DNA of 64,000 nt from Lachnospiraceae bacterium (GCA_022766245.1 JALEPL010000052.1:62001-126000); one strand, 5' to 3'. Counted from the stretch's first letter, positions 1 to 9,607 are shown. Notes: generated by a model not told the origin, from the letters alone. Program-made: numbers and translations.

Positions 1-1608
1 TCCGGCCAGATCCGGCACCTGGATACTCTCTAAACCACGGCTGATGATAACCGTAACAGTATCTCCTTTTTTCGCTGAAGTTCCTGCATCCGGAGTCGTT
101 TTGATTACATAATCCTGCTGTACATTCTCGTCATAATCATAGTCAAAAGATACTTCAAAGCCCTGCTCCTCTAAAAGCTGCTTTGCTTCCGATGACTTAT
201 ATCCTGCCACATCCTTAATCGGAACATCGCCGGAGCCGCTGCTGACGCGCACCGTAATGGTGGCTCCTTCTTCCACTGCATTCCCTGCATCCACGCCCTG
301 GTAAGCAATCTTCCCTTCCTCGTATTCATCCGAAGCGATGGGATCGCCCTCCTTAATGGTAATCGTAAGACCGGCATCCTCGATGGCATCCTGTGCCTCC
401 TCAAAGGTGAGTCCCAAAAGACTGATCATCTTCTCAGTTTCACCACCTGCAACAATCTCGGTTTCCGTCTGGGTCTCAGTCTCTGTATCCCCGTTATTTC
501 CGGAACCGCCAAAATGAAGGATTCCCATCAGATTTCCCACCAGACAGACAATAATGGCAACAATGATAACAGCCGCCACGATTCCTCCGATTGTCATAGC
601 CTTCTCCAGATTCGGATTCAGGAAGCCCTCTTCCTCCTCATTTCCATCCGTTTTCTCTTCCTCCGGCTCATCCTCCGTGTCCGCAGATACCTTTCCCGCA
701 CTCTGGCGGATAGCATCGATCTCATCCTTCTGCACTACACGGGTCTTTCCGTTATTCTCCAGGGGCACCATGGTGACAAAGTCCTCATTTGGACTAATCA
801 GAGCCTTTCGCAAATCCACCAAAAGCTCGCCCATATCTTCATATCTGCGGTCCGGATTCTTCTGGGTACACTTTAAAATAATCTTCTCAAAGCTGATGGG
901 CAGATCCGGTGTATATGCAGTGGGAGGAACCATCTCCTCCTGCAAATGCTGTATCGCTACCGCTACCGTGGTATCTCCGTCAAAAGGCACACGACCGGTA
1001 ACCATCTCATACATCACAATACCTAGGGAATAGATATCACTCTTTCCATCCACAAATCCGTTTCTCGCCTGCTCCGGTGAAGAGTAATGCACGGATCCCA
1101 TCACGTCGGAATTGATGGTGTTGGAAGTTGCTGCACGGGCAATACCAAAATCTGTCACCTTCACCTTTCCCTCTGTGGAGATAATGATATTCTGGGGCTT
1201 AATATCCCGGTGTACAATATTCTTATTGTGAGCCGCCTCAATGCCACGTCCCACCTGAATAGCAATGCTGACCGCCTCCTTAAAGGTCAGTCTGCCTTTT
1301 TTCTCAATGTAAGTCTTAAGAGTGATTCCCTCTATAAACTCCATCACGATATAGTGCATACCGTTCTCGCTGCCAACATCATAGATATTTACGATATTGG
1401 GATGCTCTAAGCCTGCTGCAGACTGAGCCTCCGTGCGGAACTTCGTGACAAAATTCACATCCTCGCTGAATTCCTGTTTTAGTACTTTGATTGCCACAAA
1501 GCGTCCTAAAATATGATCCTTTGCCTTATAGACATCGGACATGCCGCCCGCTCCTACTTTTCCTACGATCTCATAACGATCCGCTATATACATTCCCTCT
1601 GTTAACAT
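1..1608 (-). CDS. prkC: PASTA-domain Ser/Thr protein kinase (PrkC/Stk type), C-terminus cut by window edge
   Basis: Membrane Ser/Thr kinase that senses muropeptide or lipid II through external PASTA repeats and phosphorylates division and cell-wall proteins (family knowledge). I translated it by hand. The start codon overlaps the end of the phosphatase gene by 7 nt and follows GAGGTG. The kinase domain covers about residues 11-275: glycine loop GAGGMSDVY (19-27), Lys41, HRD at 133-135, DFG at 153-155 and an SSPEQ activation-segment end. An acidic linker is followed by a membrane helix at about 338-366 and then at least two PASTA-like units before the reading frame leaves the window at base 1. 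The neighbours rlmN and the PP2C phosphatase are the usual partners of this kinase in Firmicutes, which makes the assignment firm. Confidence 0.96.
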   Translation of the reverse strand, partial: MLTEGMYIADRYEIVGKVGAGGMSDVYKAKDHILGRFVAIKVLKQEFSEDVNFVTKFRTEAQSAAGLEHPNIVNIYDVGSENGMHYIVMEFIEGITLKTYIEKKGRLTFKEAVSIAIQVGRGIEAAHNKNIVHRDIKPQNIIISTEGKVKVTDFGIARAATSNTINSDVMGSVHYSSPEQARNGFVDGKSDIYSLGIVMYEMVTGRVPFDGDTTVAVAIQHLQEEMVPPTAYTPDLPISFEKIILKCTQKNPDRRYEDMGELLVDLRKALISPNEDFVTMVPLENNGKTRVVQKDEIDAIRQSAGKVSADTEDEPEEEKTDGNEEEEGFLNPNLEKAMTIGGIVAAVIIVAIIVCLVGNLMGILHFGGSGNNGDTETETQTETEIVAGGETEKMISLLGLTFEEAQDAIEDAGLTITIKEGDPIASDEYEEGKIAYQGVDAGNAVEEGATITVRVSSGSGDVPIKDVAGYKSSEAKQLLEEQGFEVSFDYDYDENVQQDYVIKTTPDAGTSAKKGDTVTVIISRGLESIQVPDLAG

Positions 1609-2348
1609 ACTTTCACCTCATCCGCAAATGGTTCAATGACTATCACAGTGACATTGTCTCTACCGCCCCGATCATTGGCAGTCTCCACCAGACGTTCTGC
1701 GGCCTCTGCCACATCTCGCTGTCCCTTCATGATGTTCCGGATATCCATATCCTCCACCATATTCGTAAGTCCATCGGTACACATAAGCACCATATCTGAC
1801 GGCTCCAGCTCTACCTCAAAGAAATCGGCTTCTATTTCGTCAGAAGCGCCCACCGCCCGCGTAATATAGTTCTTCTTCGGGTGATTCTTTGCCTTTGCTT
1901 TATCCATCTCGCCCATGCGAACCATCTCTTCTACCAGAGAATGATCTTTGGTAATCTGTTTCATTTCTTCATCTACCACATACAGTCTGCTGTCTCCCAC
2001 ATTGGCCACCACCATCTTATGATCTGCATAGATGGATGCCATAACCACTGTAGTACCCATTCCCCTTAGTTCTGTGTGTGCATTTGACTCTGCGATGACC
2101 ACTTCATTGGCTTTCTGAATCGCAGCCTCCATGATCGCTGCCGGCTCTTTCAGTGTTGTTTCCTTTACAAACTGCTCAATGGTCTCCACCGTGCACCGGG
2201 ATGCGTAATCCCCTGCATTGTGTCCGCCCATACCGTCCGCCACGATAAAAAGGTTCGGCAGGTTGCCAATCGGCTGCTCCATGGAATAGACGTAATCCTG
2301 GTTCATACTACGCTTTCTTCCGATATCTGTAATAGAAAAAGTCTTCAT
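1602..2348 (-). CDS. stp: PP2C-type Ser/Thr phosphatase (Stp/PrpC)
   Basis: Metal-dependent PP2C phosphatase that reverses phosphorylation by the adjacent PASTA kinase. It has the early NQD motif (residues 16-18) and the metal-binding ADGMGG motif (about 37-42). Later it has a GDSRLY motif and the C-terminal GRDNVT motif that closes the catalytic fold. At about 248 residues it has the usual family length. I prefer the ATG at 2348 to an upstream GTG at 2357 because AGGTG lies 7 nt before the ATG. It starts about 10 nt after the rlmN stop and its last codons overlap the prkC start, so the two genes are probably translationally coupled. Confidence 0.96.
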   Translation of the reverse strand: MKTFSITDIGRKRSMNQDYVYSMEQPIGNLPNLFIVADGMGGHNAGDYASRCTVETIEQFVKETTLKEPAAIMEAAIQKANEVVIAESNAHTELRGMGTTVVMASIYADHKMVVANVGDSRLYVVDEEMKQITKDHSLVEEMVRMGEMDKAKAKNHPKKNYITRAVGASDEIEADFFEVELEPSDMVLMCTDGLTNMVEDMDIRNIMKGQRDVAEAAERLVETANDRGGRDNVTVIVIEPFADEVKVC

Positions 2349-2357
2349 GACAATCAC

Positions 2358-3395
2358 CTACCTTTCTAAAAATCTCTTTCTCAACTGTCCACAGGCCCCA
2401 TCAATATCCCGGCCCATTTCCCTTCTAATAGTAACATTTATTCTGTTTTTTTCAAGTTTATTTTTGAAATTCAGAATATCCCGGTGCTCCGACTGCACAT
2501 AACTGCGCTCTTTAATGGGGTTGACCGGAATCAGATTGATGTGACAATTCATGTCTGCCACCAGCCTGGTAAGCTGTTCTGCATCCTCCCTGCTGTCATT
2601 GACTCCACCCACCAGACTATATTCGAAAGTCACTCTCCGACCAGTCTGTGCAAAATAATAGCGACAGGCATCCATCACTTCTGCTAGATCATAGCTTTTT
2701 GCCACCGGCATCAATTCTAACCGTTTCTCCTGGGAAGATGCATGAAGAGATAGTGCCAATGTAATCTGCAGCTTTTCATCTGCCAGTCGACGCATGGCCG
2801 GCACCAGTCCGCAGGTGGACACTGTCACATTCCGCTGGCTGATGTGAAGTCCGTTTTCATCGGTCAAAAGCCGAATGAATTTCACCAGATTATCATAATT
2901 ATCCAAAGGCTCTCCGCTGCCCATCACCACCACATTCGATATCCGCTCTCCGATATCTGCACTGATACGGTAAATCTGCTCTAAGATTTCTGCCGGAGTG
3001 AGATTCCTCACCAATCCGTCCAGTGTGGATGCGCAGAATCTGCAGCCCATGCGACAACCCACCTGGGAAGATACACACACGGAATTTCCATGATGATAGC
3101 GCATCAAAACGCTTTCGATCATATTTCCGTCTGCCAGAGCAAAGAGATACTTTCTGGTACCATCAATCTGAGACACCTGCACCAGTTCCTTCTGCAGTAC
3201 GGTCAGTTCTGCCAGCTCCTTTAGTTTTTCCCGCAGCTCCCTGGATAAATTGCTCATCTCATCAAAGGAGCTGCAATGCTTTTCATGCATCCACTGATAA
3301 ATCTGCTTTGCCCGGAATTTCTTTTCTCCGATGGAAACCAGCCACTGTTCCAGCTCCGGCAGATTCATGGATTTAATGTCTGTCTTTTCTGTCAT
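2358..3395 (-). CDS. rlmN: Dual-specificity 23S rRNA/tRNA adenine-C2 methyltransferase RlmN
   Basis: Radical-SAM enzyme that methylates C2 of A2503 in 23S rRNA and A37 in some tRNAs. The radical-SAM cysteines form CxxxCxxC at C114, C118 and C121. A GEPLDNYDN segment follows, as in RlmN. Near the C-terminus GACGQL supplies the methyl-carrying cysteine at about 335. At 345 residues it is full length. It lies between rsmB and the phosphatase gene with almost no spacing, so it is an internal operon gene. Confidence 0.97.
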   Translation of the reverse strand: MTEKTDIKSMNLPELEQWLVSIGEKKFRAKQIYQWMHEKHCSSFDEMSNLSRELREKLKELAELTVLQKELVQVSQIDGTRKYLFALADGNMIESVLMRYHHGNSVCVSSQVGCRMGCRFCASTLDGLVRNLTPAEILEQIYRISADIGERISNVVVMGSGEPLDNYDNLVKFIRLLTDENGLHISQRNVTVSTCGLVPAMRRLADEKLQITLALSLHASSQEKRLELMPVAKSYDLAEVMDACRYYFAQTGRRVTFEYSLVGGVNDSREDAEQLTRLVADMNCHINLIPVNPIKERSYVQSEHRDILNFKNKLEKNRINVTIRREMGRDIDGACGQLRKRFLER

Positions 3396-3400
3396 ATCTG

Positions 3401-4705
3401 TTACTCTTTCCTTAATCTTGCAATAAAAAATCCGTCGCTGTCACGCTCCTGAGGCAGAATCTGTCTCTGTTCCTCCAGCCGATACTCCGGATGTTTTTTG
3501 CAAAACCATTCCACATTCTGTTCATTCTCCATCTTATCAATGGTACAGGTGCTGTACACCAGCACACCGCCCGGCTTTACATACGCACATACCACGTCCA
3601 AGATCTGACGCTGCAGTCCGGCCAGACTTTCCAAGTCTGTCGGATTCATGCGGTACTTGATATCCGGCTTTTTACCCAGCACACCCAGTCCGGAACAGGG
3701 CAGATCCGCAATCACCACATCTGCTTTTTCCACACTGTCCGTGTCCAATACAGTGGCATCCTGACAGCGTGCACTCATGTTTCCTACCCGGCATCGTCTG
3801 ATGTTTTCCCGAATCAGTTCCACTTTGTATTCACTGACATCTCTTGTGTCCACATGCCCGGTTTCCTCCATAAGCTGGGCAATATGAATACTCTTTCCAC
3901 CCGGAGCAGCGCAAACATCTATTACGTACATTCCCTTTTTTATGCCCGCATACTCTGCCACCAGCATGGAGCTTAGATCCTGCACATAAAAATCTCCATC
4001 CCGAAACGATTCTAATCCGGCCAGATAATCATAGCCGGAAAGGTACATGGCATAAGGAAGCTTCTCATCCTGCCGCACTGTAACCTGCTCCTTTTGCAAT
4101 CTTTCCATCAGCTTTTCCGGGCTGGTCTGTGCCGTATTCACGCGGACACACAGTGGTTTTTCTTTCAAAAAGCTCTGTCCCATTGCCTCAATTTCTTCTG
4201 TGGAATAGCTCTCCTGCCACAGCTCTACCAGCCACACCGGCAGTGAATATTTCACAGACAGATATGCAGCCACATCCTGTTTTTTGTCCGGATAGACAAT
4301 GTCCGCTTTCCCACGGGCAATGCCCCGGAGTACACCATTTACAAAACCACTAAGCCCGGTAAATCCCTTTCGCTTTGCCAGCTTTACCGCCTCGTTACAG
4401 CTGGCACTCACCGGAACAGCATCCATATATAAAATCTCATATACCGCACTGCGGAGAATACAGCGGATCACCGGCTTCATCTTTTTCACTGGTGTTTTGG
4501 AAAACTGGTCGAGCACTGCATCCAGCTCAATCATCCGTTCCAGGGTTCCCTGACTCACCCGGGTGATAAAGGAACGTTCCTGTTTGGACAGATACTGGTG
4601 CTTGGATAATATCTGCTCCGATACCACATGGCTGTAGCCTTCCTGTTTTGTCACAGCCAGCAGGATTTCTAAGATTAATTCCCGGCTGTTCACAGAGGGC
4701 GTCAT
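3401..4705 (-). CDS. rsmB: 16S rRNA m5C967 methyltransferase RsmB
   Basis: SAM-dependent rRNA cytosine-5 methyltransferase. The N-terminal third is a NusB-like RNA-binding domain. The C-terminal domain has the SAM motif CAAPGGKS, the DLPCSGLG motif with one conserved cysteine, and the catalytic STCT motif. The ATG at 4705 is preceded by AGGAG at 7 nt and lies just after the fmt stop, so I chose it. An in-frame ATG at 4732 also has a purine-rich leader and would overlap fmt by 14 nt; this would give 443 instead of 434 residues. Confidence 0.94.
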   Translation of the reverse strand: MTPSVNSRELILEILLAVTKQEGYSHVVSEQILSKHQYLSKQERSFITRVSQGTLERMIELDAVLDQFSKTPVKKMKPVIRCILRSAVYEILYMDAVPVSASCNEAVKLAKRKGFTGLSGFVNGVLRGIARGKADIVYPDKKQDVAAYLSVKYSLPVWLVELWQESYSTEEIEAMGQSFLKEKPLCVRVNTAQTSPEKLMERLQKEQVTVRQDEKLPYAMYLSGYDYLAGLESFRDGDFYVQDLSSMLVAEYAGIKKGMYVIDVCAAPGGKSIHIAQLMEETGHVDTRDVSEYKVELIRENIRRCRVGNMSARCQDATVLDTDSVEKADVVIADLPCSGLGVLGKKPDIKYRMNPTDLESLAGLQRQILDVVCAYVKPGGVLVYSTCTIDKMENEQNVEWFCKKHPEYRLEEQRQILPQERDSDGFFIARLRKE

Positions 4706-4718
4706 GCCTGTGCTCCTG

Positions 4719-5657
4719 TTATACTCTGTCATGGAAACTCTCCCCCTGCTCTATGGTATATCCCCGCATAAATGCATCCACCGGCATACGCTTTTTTCCT
4801 TCCAACTGTACCTCGGAAAGCATGAGCACTCCATCCCCGGTCTGCACCCACAAATCCTGCTTTTCGGCTTTTACAATGGTGCCTGCAGGCTTATCCGTAT
4901 TCTCATCTTTCACATCGGCATCCCAGATTTTTAATGTCTTCTCATGCAATGTGGTGAACGCACTGGGCCAGGGATTCAATCCGCGAATCAGCCGCTCGAT
5001 GTTTACTGCCGGCTGTGTCCAGTCAATGGAGCCGAACTCCTTTTTGATCATGGAAACATGGGTGGCCTCCGCCTCATCCTGGGGCGTATAAGTAGCTTTC
5101 CCCGCTTCGATGGAAGCTATCGCCTCCACGCAAAGGGCTGCGCCAGCCTCGGCCAACCGGTCAAACAGACTTCCTCCGGTTTCCTTCTTATCCAGCGGAA
5201 CTTCCACCTTTGCAATGATATCCCCGGTGTCCACGCCCTCCGCCATACGCTGGATGGTAACACCGGACACCGGGTCACCATTGATCACCGCCCACTGAAT
5301 GGGGGCTGCGCCTCGGTATTTCGGCAAAAGAGATGCATGCACATTAATGCATCCATATTTTGGCATGGTAAGAATCTCCATGGGTAAAATCTGTCCAAAC
5401 GCTGCCACCACAATAAGTTCCGGATCATATTGGCGTAAATAATCCACACACTCCGGTTCCCGGATACGTCGTGGCTGATACACCGGAATCTCATGGGCAA
5501 TGGCACATTCCTTCACCGGCGGAAACTGCATGTTTTTTCCTCGCCCCTTTGGCTTATCCGGCTGTGTCACCGCCAGCACCACCTGATGGCCTGCTGCCAG
5601 AATGGCCTCTAAGCTGTTCACCGCAAAATCGGGTGTTCCCATAAAAATAATACGCAT
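4719..5657 (-). CDS. fmt: Methionyl-tRNA formyltransferase
   Basis: Transfers a formyl group from 10-formyl-THF to initiator Met-tRNA. The mature start MRIIFMGTPDF is preceded by AGGAGAGG about 6 nt upstream; an upstream in-frame extension of 15 codons has no such site. The catalytic triad is visible: Asn105 and His107 in NVHASLLP, and Asp143 in GVDTGDI. At 312 residues it has the normal length, with the C-terminal RNA-binding domain present. def lies 128 bp upstream, and together they handle addition and removal of the formyl group. Confidence 0.97.
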   Translation of the reverse strand: MRIIFMGTPDFAVNSLEAILAAGHQVVLAVTQPDKPKGRGKNMQFPPVKECAIAHEIPVYQPRRIREPECVDYLRQYDPELIVVAAFGQILPMEILTMPKYGCINVHASLLPKYRGAAPIQWAVINGDPVSGVTIQRMAEGVDTGDIIAKVEVPLDKKETGGSLFDRLAEAGAALCVEAIASIEAGKATYTPQDEAEATHVSMIKKEFGSIDWTQPAVNIERLIRGLNPWPSAFTTLHEKTLKIWDADVKDENTDKPAGTIVKAEKQDLWVQTGDGVLMLSEVQLEGKKRMPVDAFMRGYTIEQGESFHDRV

Positions 5658-5784
5658 GGTTTCCTCTCCTTTATAAACTATATTTCTATAGGCATTTGCC
5701 AATCAGCAAGCCAGTGGTTACGACTCTCTCAGAATCGTCGCAATTGGCATCTACTAAGAGAATGATGAGTTTCACAATGCCTGT

Positions 5785-6252
5785 TTATTCCTCATATGTG
5801 ACGTCGTGAACGCTGCCCTCTACTTTTTCCACATACATGTGTCCGTCCAGATGATCCAGCTCATGACAGATGGCACGAGCCAAAAGTTCCTCGCCCTCGA
5901 TTTCATACTCCTCGCCATCCTCTGCGGTGAAAACCGCCTTGACATAGTTTGGCCGGGTCACCGTGCCGGCCTTTCCGGGGTAGCTTAAGCAGCCCTCATC
6001 CCCGGTCTGACTGCCGGATGTCTCGATGATGCGGGGGTTAATCATGACAATGGGACCGTCCCCAACGTCGATTACCACCATGCGCTTTAAGATGCCCACC
6101 TGTGGTGCGGCAAGACCTACACCATTTGCCTCATACATGGTCTCCAGCATGTCATCTGCCAGTTCCACCAGCTTCTCATCGATTACCTTTACTTCCTTAC
6201 ATTTTTTGTTGAGAATGGGATCTCCCAAAATTCTGATCTGTCTGATTGCCAT
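5785..6252 (-). CDS. def: Peptide deformylase
   Basis: Removes the N-formyl group from nascent proteins. All three deformylase motifs are present: GVGLAAPQVG (44-53), EGCLSYPG (86-93, metal-ligand Cys) and HELDH (130-134, two His ligands and catalytic Glu). At 155 residues it is the short bacterial form. GGAGG lies about 7 nt before the ATG. The spacing to priA upstream is about 20 nt. The intergenic stretch to fmt (5658-5784) can form an imperfect hairpin with arms TGCCAAT/ATTGGCA. Confidence 0.97.
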   Translation of the reverse strand: MAIRQIRILGDPILNKKCKEVKVIDEKLVELADDMLETMYEANGVGLAAPQVGILKRMVVIDVGDGPIVMINPRIIETSGSQTGDEGCLSYPGKAGTVTRPNYVKAVFTAEDGEEYEIEGEELLARAICHELDHLDGHMYVEKVEGSVHDVTYEE

Positions 6253-6274
6253 TTTATTTCCTCCTCACATTGTA

Positions 6275-8497
6275 TTAAAACCCATTCATGGGATTAAAAT
6301 CAAATTGCACACTGATATTCTTTGCGCTGCACTGATCCAAAAAAAATTCCAGCTCATCCTTGATCTCCACCAGTTTTTCATAATCCTGATGACGAATATA
6401 AAATACCCGGCGATACATATCCTTAATCTTCGACACAGTGGCCTCTGCCGGCCCAACTAAAAGTAGCTTGGGATGTGTTTCCAGAACCGACTCCGTCATG
6501 GAACGAGACACTTCTTCTGCAGTCTCCTCCCAAGGAGATGCCACCAGCACCGACAGCATATGCCATACCGGTGGGTAATGCATCATCTGACGATAAAAGA
6601 TCTCCTGCTCATAAAATCCGCCATAATCCTGAGCGGCTGCACAGATGATACTGTAATGCTCCGGCTGATAGGTCTGGATCACCACTTCGCCTTCATGCGT
6701 TCCTCTTCCTGCCCGTCCTGCTGCCTGAGTGAGAAGCTGAAAGGTCCGCTCCGCCGCCCGGTAATCCGGAACACCTAATGACAAATCCGCCGCCAGCACA
6801 CCCACCAGCGTGACCTTTGGAAAATCGTGTCCCTTCACGATCATCTGAGTACCAATGAGAATATCCGCCTCTTCGTTGGCGAAGGCTGACAGTATCTGCT
6901 CATAGCTGTCCTTGCTTTTGGTTGTGTCTGCATCCATCCGAAGGATTCTCGCCTTGGGAAACGTCTTCTGTACCATTTCCTGGATTTTCTGGGTACCGGC
7001 CTTAAAACCGCCAATATATTTCGAACCACACTCAGGACATATCTTAACATTACTTTGCTCATAGCCGCAATAGTGACAGACTAATTTCCCATTATTGTGT
7101 GCACTCAAGGACACGTCACAGTGGGGACACTTCATCACATGACCGCAGGCTCTGCAGGATACGAATCCCGCCATTCCACGGCGGTTCAAAAACAACATGA
7201 TCTGCTCCTTTTTTTCCAGACGTTCCTCCATCAGTTCATACAGTTTCCTGCTGAGAACCGAATAATTCTGAGCTGCCAGCTCCTGGCGAAGATCCACAAT
7301 GTGACACACCGGCATAGGGCGCTTCTCCACCCGTTCCGGCATGGAAATCATCAAATATTCTCCCCTATCTGCCTTATAAAAACTGTCCACGGAAGGCGTA
7401 GCTGATCCTAAAACCACCGTGGCACCACACATTTTTGCCCGCTCGATTGCCACCTCTCTTGCATGATACCGGGGCATAGTCTCGCTCTTGTAGGAGTTCT
7501 CATGCTCCTCATCAATGATGATATAGCCCAGATTCGGAAAAGGTGTAAAAAGTGCCGACCTGGGACCAATCATCACATCCACGTCTCCCCGCTTCGCCCG
7601 CTCGAACTGATCATATCGTTCTCCCGCAGACAGCTTTGAATTCATAATGGAGATACGATCACCAAAGCGGCTGTAAAACCGCATTACTGTCTGGTAGGTC
7701 AGTGCAATCTCCGGAATCAGCACGATGCACTGCTTCCCCTGGGAAATTGCCTCTGCAATCAGCTCCATATATACTTCTGTCTTGCCACTTCCCGTAACAC
7801 CATGAATCAGACAGGGTTTCTTCTCTCCGGCTGCGTTTGCTGTAATGGTATCCACTGCCTGCTGCTGCAGGGGATTCAGTACCTTCACATAAGTGCCTGC
7901 CTGCTCCGGCTTTACCGGATTCCGATAGCTTCGCATGCTCTCCACCTTCACCACGCCCTGCTCGGTCATGGTGCGAATCACCGCTGCTGTCACATTCAGT
8001 TTCCGGGTCACAACCTCATAGTCAATGACCGGATGCTCCATCAAAGCCTGAAGTAATCTGATTCTGGCCGTACTATGTTTCTTTTCATACTGACAGAGCT
8101 GGTCTGCTGCCTCTTCTGTAGACAGTGTCAGTTTTACCTGCCGATAAATCTTCTCAGAAGTTTTCTCCTTAATGGGAATCACTGTCTTTAGTGCCTGATT
8201 CATAGTGGCACCATAATTCTTCCTTATCCAGGCTGCCAGTGCAATCAGCTGAGACTCGATGGCAATGCCTTCCGTATCAATCTTTTTGATTTCCTTCATC
8301 TTTTCGGGGTCATACTCCGCCACATCCGTAATTTCCACTACATATCCGGTCATGGCACGATTTCCCTTTCCAAAAGGAATCAACACACGCACTCCCACCT
8401 GAAGCTGGTCCTGCATAGCTTCCGGTATCTTATACTGAAATGTTTTATCTAGTTTTTCATGAGAAATATCAATAATAATATTGGCGTACTGCGCCAT
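6275..8497 (-). CDS. priA: Primosomal protein N' (replication restart helicase PriA)
   Basis: Superfamily 2 DNA helicase that recognises stalled forks and reloads the replisome. It has an N-terminal DNA-binding domain, Walker A GVTGSGKT (233-240), a DEEH Walker B motif, GSATPS motif III, and a helicase C-terminal half ending in the QAAGRAGR motif VI. The zinc-binding insert has eight cysteines as four CxxC pairs (CRAC, CPHC, CHYC, CPEC). It is full length at 740 residues. It is the first gene of the priA-def-fmt-rsmB-rlmN-stp-prkC run. A palindromic 27-bp repeat sits 24 bp upstream of its start, within its probable promoter region. Confidence 0.97.
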   Translation of the reverse strand: MAQYANIIIDISHEKLDKTFQYKIPEAMQDQLQVGVRVLIPFGKGNRAMTGYVVEITDVAEYDPEKMKEIKKIDTEGIAIESQLIALAAWIRKNYGATMNQALKTVIPIKEKTSEKIYRQVKLTLSTEEAADQLCQYEKKHSTARIRLLQALMEHPVIDYEVVTRKLNVTAAVIRTMTEQGVVKVESMRSYRNPVKPEQAGTYVKVLNPLQQQAVDTITANAAGEKKPCLIHGVTGSGKTEVYMELIAEAISQGKQCIVLIPEIALTYQTVMRFYSRFGDRISIMNSKLSAGERYDQFERAKRGDVDVMIGPRSALFTPFPNLGYIIIDEEHENSYKSETMPRYHAREVAIERAKMCGATVVLGSATPSVDSFYKADRGEYLMISMPERVEKRPMPVCHIVDLRQELAAQNYSVLSRKLYELMEERLEKKEQIMLFLNRRGMAGFVSCRACGHVMKCPHCDVSLSAHNNGKLVCHYCGYEQSNVKICPECGSKYIGGFKAGTQKIQEMVQKTFPKARILRMDADTTKSKDSYEQILSAFANEEADILIGTQMIVKGHDFPKVTLVGVLAADLSLGVPDYRAAERTFQLLTQAAGRAGRGTHEGEVVIQTYQPEHYSIICAAAQDYGGFYEQEIFYRQMMHYPPVWHMLSVLVASPWEETAEEVSRSMTESVLETHPKLLLVGPAEATVSKIKDMYRRVFYIRHQDYEKLVEIKDELEFFLDQCSAKNISVQFDFNPMNGF

Positions 8498-8521
8498 GGA
8501 TTCACCTCATATTCTCTGCTG

Positions 8522-8548
8522 GTATCTGTGAATATACTGAACAGATAC
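8522..8548. repeat. 27-bp palindromic element, copy 1
   Basis: GTATCTGT, 11 nt, ACAGATAC. It is the same architecture, spacing and partial core sequence as the copies at 9108, 55935 and 62683. It lies between the divergent priA and ABC-type-IV-like genes. The 8-bp flanks do not match, so no target duplication remains here. Confidence 0.85.
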
Positions 8549-8586
8549 AATGCATGATTCTGCGAAGAAGGGGAAATACTGATGAC

Positions 8587-8991
8587 ATGAAGAAAAAATT
8601 TTTCATCTGCGGGCTTACCGGATGGTGCCTGGAAATCCTGTATACCTCCCTGGGATGCTTCCGAAAGAAAGATTATCGTCTCACCGGAAGGACCTCTGTG
8701 TGGATGTTTCCCATCTATGGCATGGCAGCCCTCATTGCACCGGTGTATCAGAAAATTAAAGGCGTACCCCGCCTGTTCCGGGGGCTTTTGTATTCCGCAG
8801 CAATCTTTGTCTGCGAATATGTCAGTGGCTCTATCTTGAAACGACACAACATGTGTCCCTGGGATTACAGCGACGCAAAATATAACATCAATGGTCTGAT
8901 ACGACTGGACTTTGCACCCTTGTGGTTCGCCACCGGGCTCTTGTACGAGAGTATCCTCTGCAAGGACAACCGTCCCCCTAAGCACCAATAA
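8587..8991 (+). CDS. Small ABC-transporter type IV / DUF1113-like membrane protein
   Basis: A protein of 134 residues with several hydrophobic segments, probably an integral membrane protein. The pattern resembles the putative ABC-transporter type IV family (PF06541) of Clostridia: an early GWCLE segment, a short basic loop, WMFPIYG, and a late CPWDYS segment followed by a membrane span. The function of that family is unknown. I start it at the ATG at 8587 (MKKKFF); an in-frame ATG at 8554 is possible, and the purine-rich AAGGGG is 13 nt before 8587, which is rather far. It is one of the few plus-strand genes and is divergent from priA. Family assignment is from memory of the motif pattern. 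Confidence 0.7.
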   Translation: MKKKFFICGLTGWCLEILYTSLGCFRKKDYRLTGRTSVWMFPIYGMAALIAPVYQKIKGVPRLFRGLLYSAAIFVCEYVSGSILKRHNMCPWDYSDAKYNINGLIRLDFAPLWFATGLLYESILCKDNRPPKHQ

Positions 8992-9011
8992 CTACAAATG
9001 AATCATGGAAA

Positions 9012-9066
9012 TGAGCCAGGCATCAGGGAAAACGAAAGATACTCCCTTGGTACAAAGCCTGGCTCA
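9012..9066. other. Hairpin downstream of the ABC-type-IV-like gene
   Basis: A 10-bp perfect stem (TGAGCCAGGC with GCCTGGCTCA) encloses a smaller AGGGA/TCCCT stem. There is no T-run on either side, so it is not a convincing intrinsic terminator. It lies in the convergent space between the plus-strand gene and the PH-domain gene. Confidence 0.6.
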
Positions 9067-9107
9067 ACTATTCTCACAAATCGTCATTCACACCGCTTAC
9101 TTTCATC

Positions 9108-9134
9108 GTATCTGTACAGTACCTTCACAGATAC
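9108..9134. repeat. 27-bp palindromic element, copy 2
   Basis: GTATCTGT, 11 nt (ACAGTACCTTC), ACAGATAC. It ends 2 bp beyond the stop codon of the PH-domain gene. Its flanks CTTTCATC (9100-9107) and CTTTAGTC (9135-9142) agree at 6 of 8 positions, which may be a decayed target duplication. Confidence 0.85.
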
Positions 9135-9136
9135 CT

Positions 9137-9571
9137 TTAGTCATTTAACATGTCATCCATTTCGGATCCTGCACCGATATCCAGTGTATTTAAGGTACGA
9201 CGGCGAATCCGGGCTGCCTCGGAAGCCTTCAGCAGATAGCTCTTCACTTCCTTTGCATGCTTAATATGCACCAGAGAAAGCTCCTTATTGGTTACATCTC
9301 CGGTATAGCACACTATGGTACCCAGCTTAAAAATACGCTCCATGAAAGATGTCGTCAGACGCACATCCTGAATCTTGTACATATAGCAGTCATCTTCCAC
9401 CGTCTTTAACAATCCCTGGTCAATGGTAATGGTGCTGGGCGTGATGGTATATTTGGTAAATGTCCACGGAAGCCCCAAAAACAGCCAGCGTTTCCGCTCC
9501 ACAAACTTTACCGCATCTAAATCCTCTTCCCTCTCTGTATTCTGAATCTTTTCTTCCTGATTGCTACTCAT
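9137..9571 (-). CDS. Bacterial PH-domain (DUF304/YdbS-like) protein
   Basis: A protein of 144 residues without a clear membrane helix in the usual tandem arrangement. The middle carries the bPH_2 pattern: a short hydrophobic stretch (LFLGLPWTFTKYTI) followed by a strand-rich core with a GLLKTVEDDCYMYKIQDVRL segment. This pattern is typical of DUF304 domains. The N-terminus is charged and low in complexity. The start at 9571 follows GGAGG at 8 nt; the ATG five codons upstream lacks a site. Palindromic repeats flank the gene on both sides. Role unknown. Confidence 0.72.
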   Translation of the reverse strand: MSSNQEEKIQNTEREEDLDAVKFVERKRWLFLGLPWTFTKYTITPSTITIDQGLLKTVEDDCYMYKIQDVRLTTSFMERIFKLGTIVCYTGDVTNKELSLVHIKHAKEVKSYLLKASEAARIRRRTLNTLDIGAGSEMDDMLND

Positions 9572-9607
9572 TTTTGTGTCCTCCAATTTCCGTTTGAAAA
9601 CTTTTGT

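Noticed and set aside
8449..8988. A 179-codon open frame opposite the ABC-type-IV-like gene
   Set aside because: The plus-strand product has clear membrane helices and a family-like pattern; the minus frame does not and would overlap the priA start.
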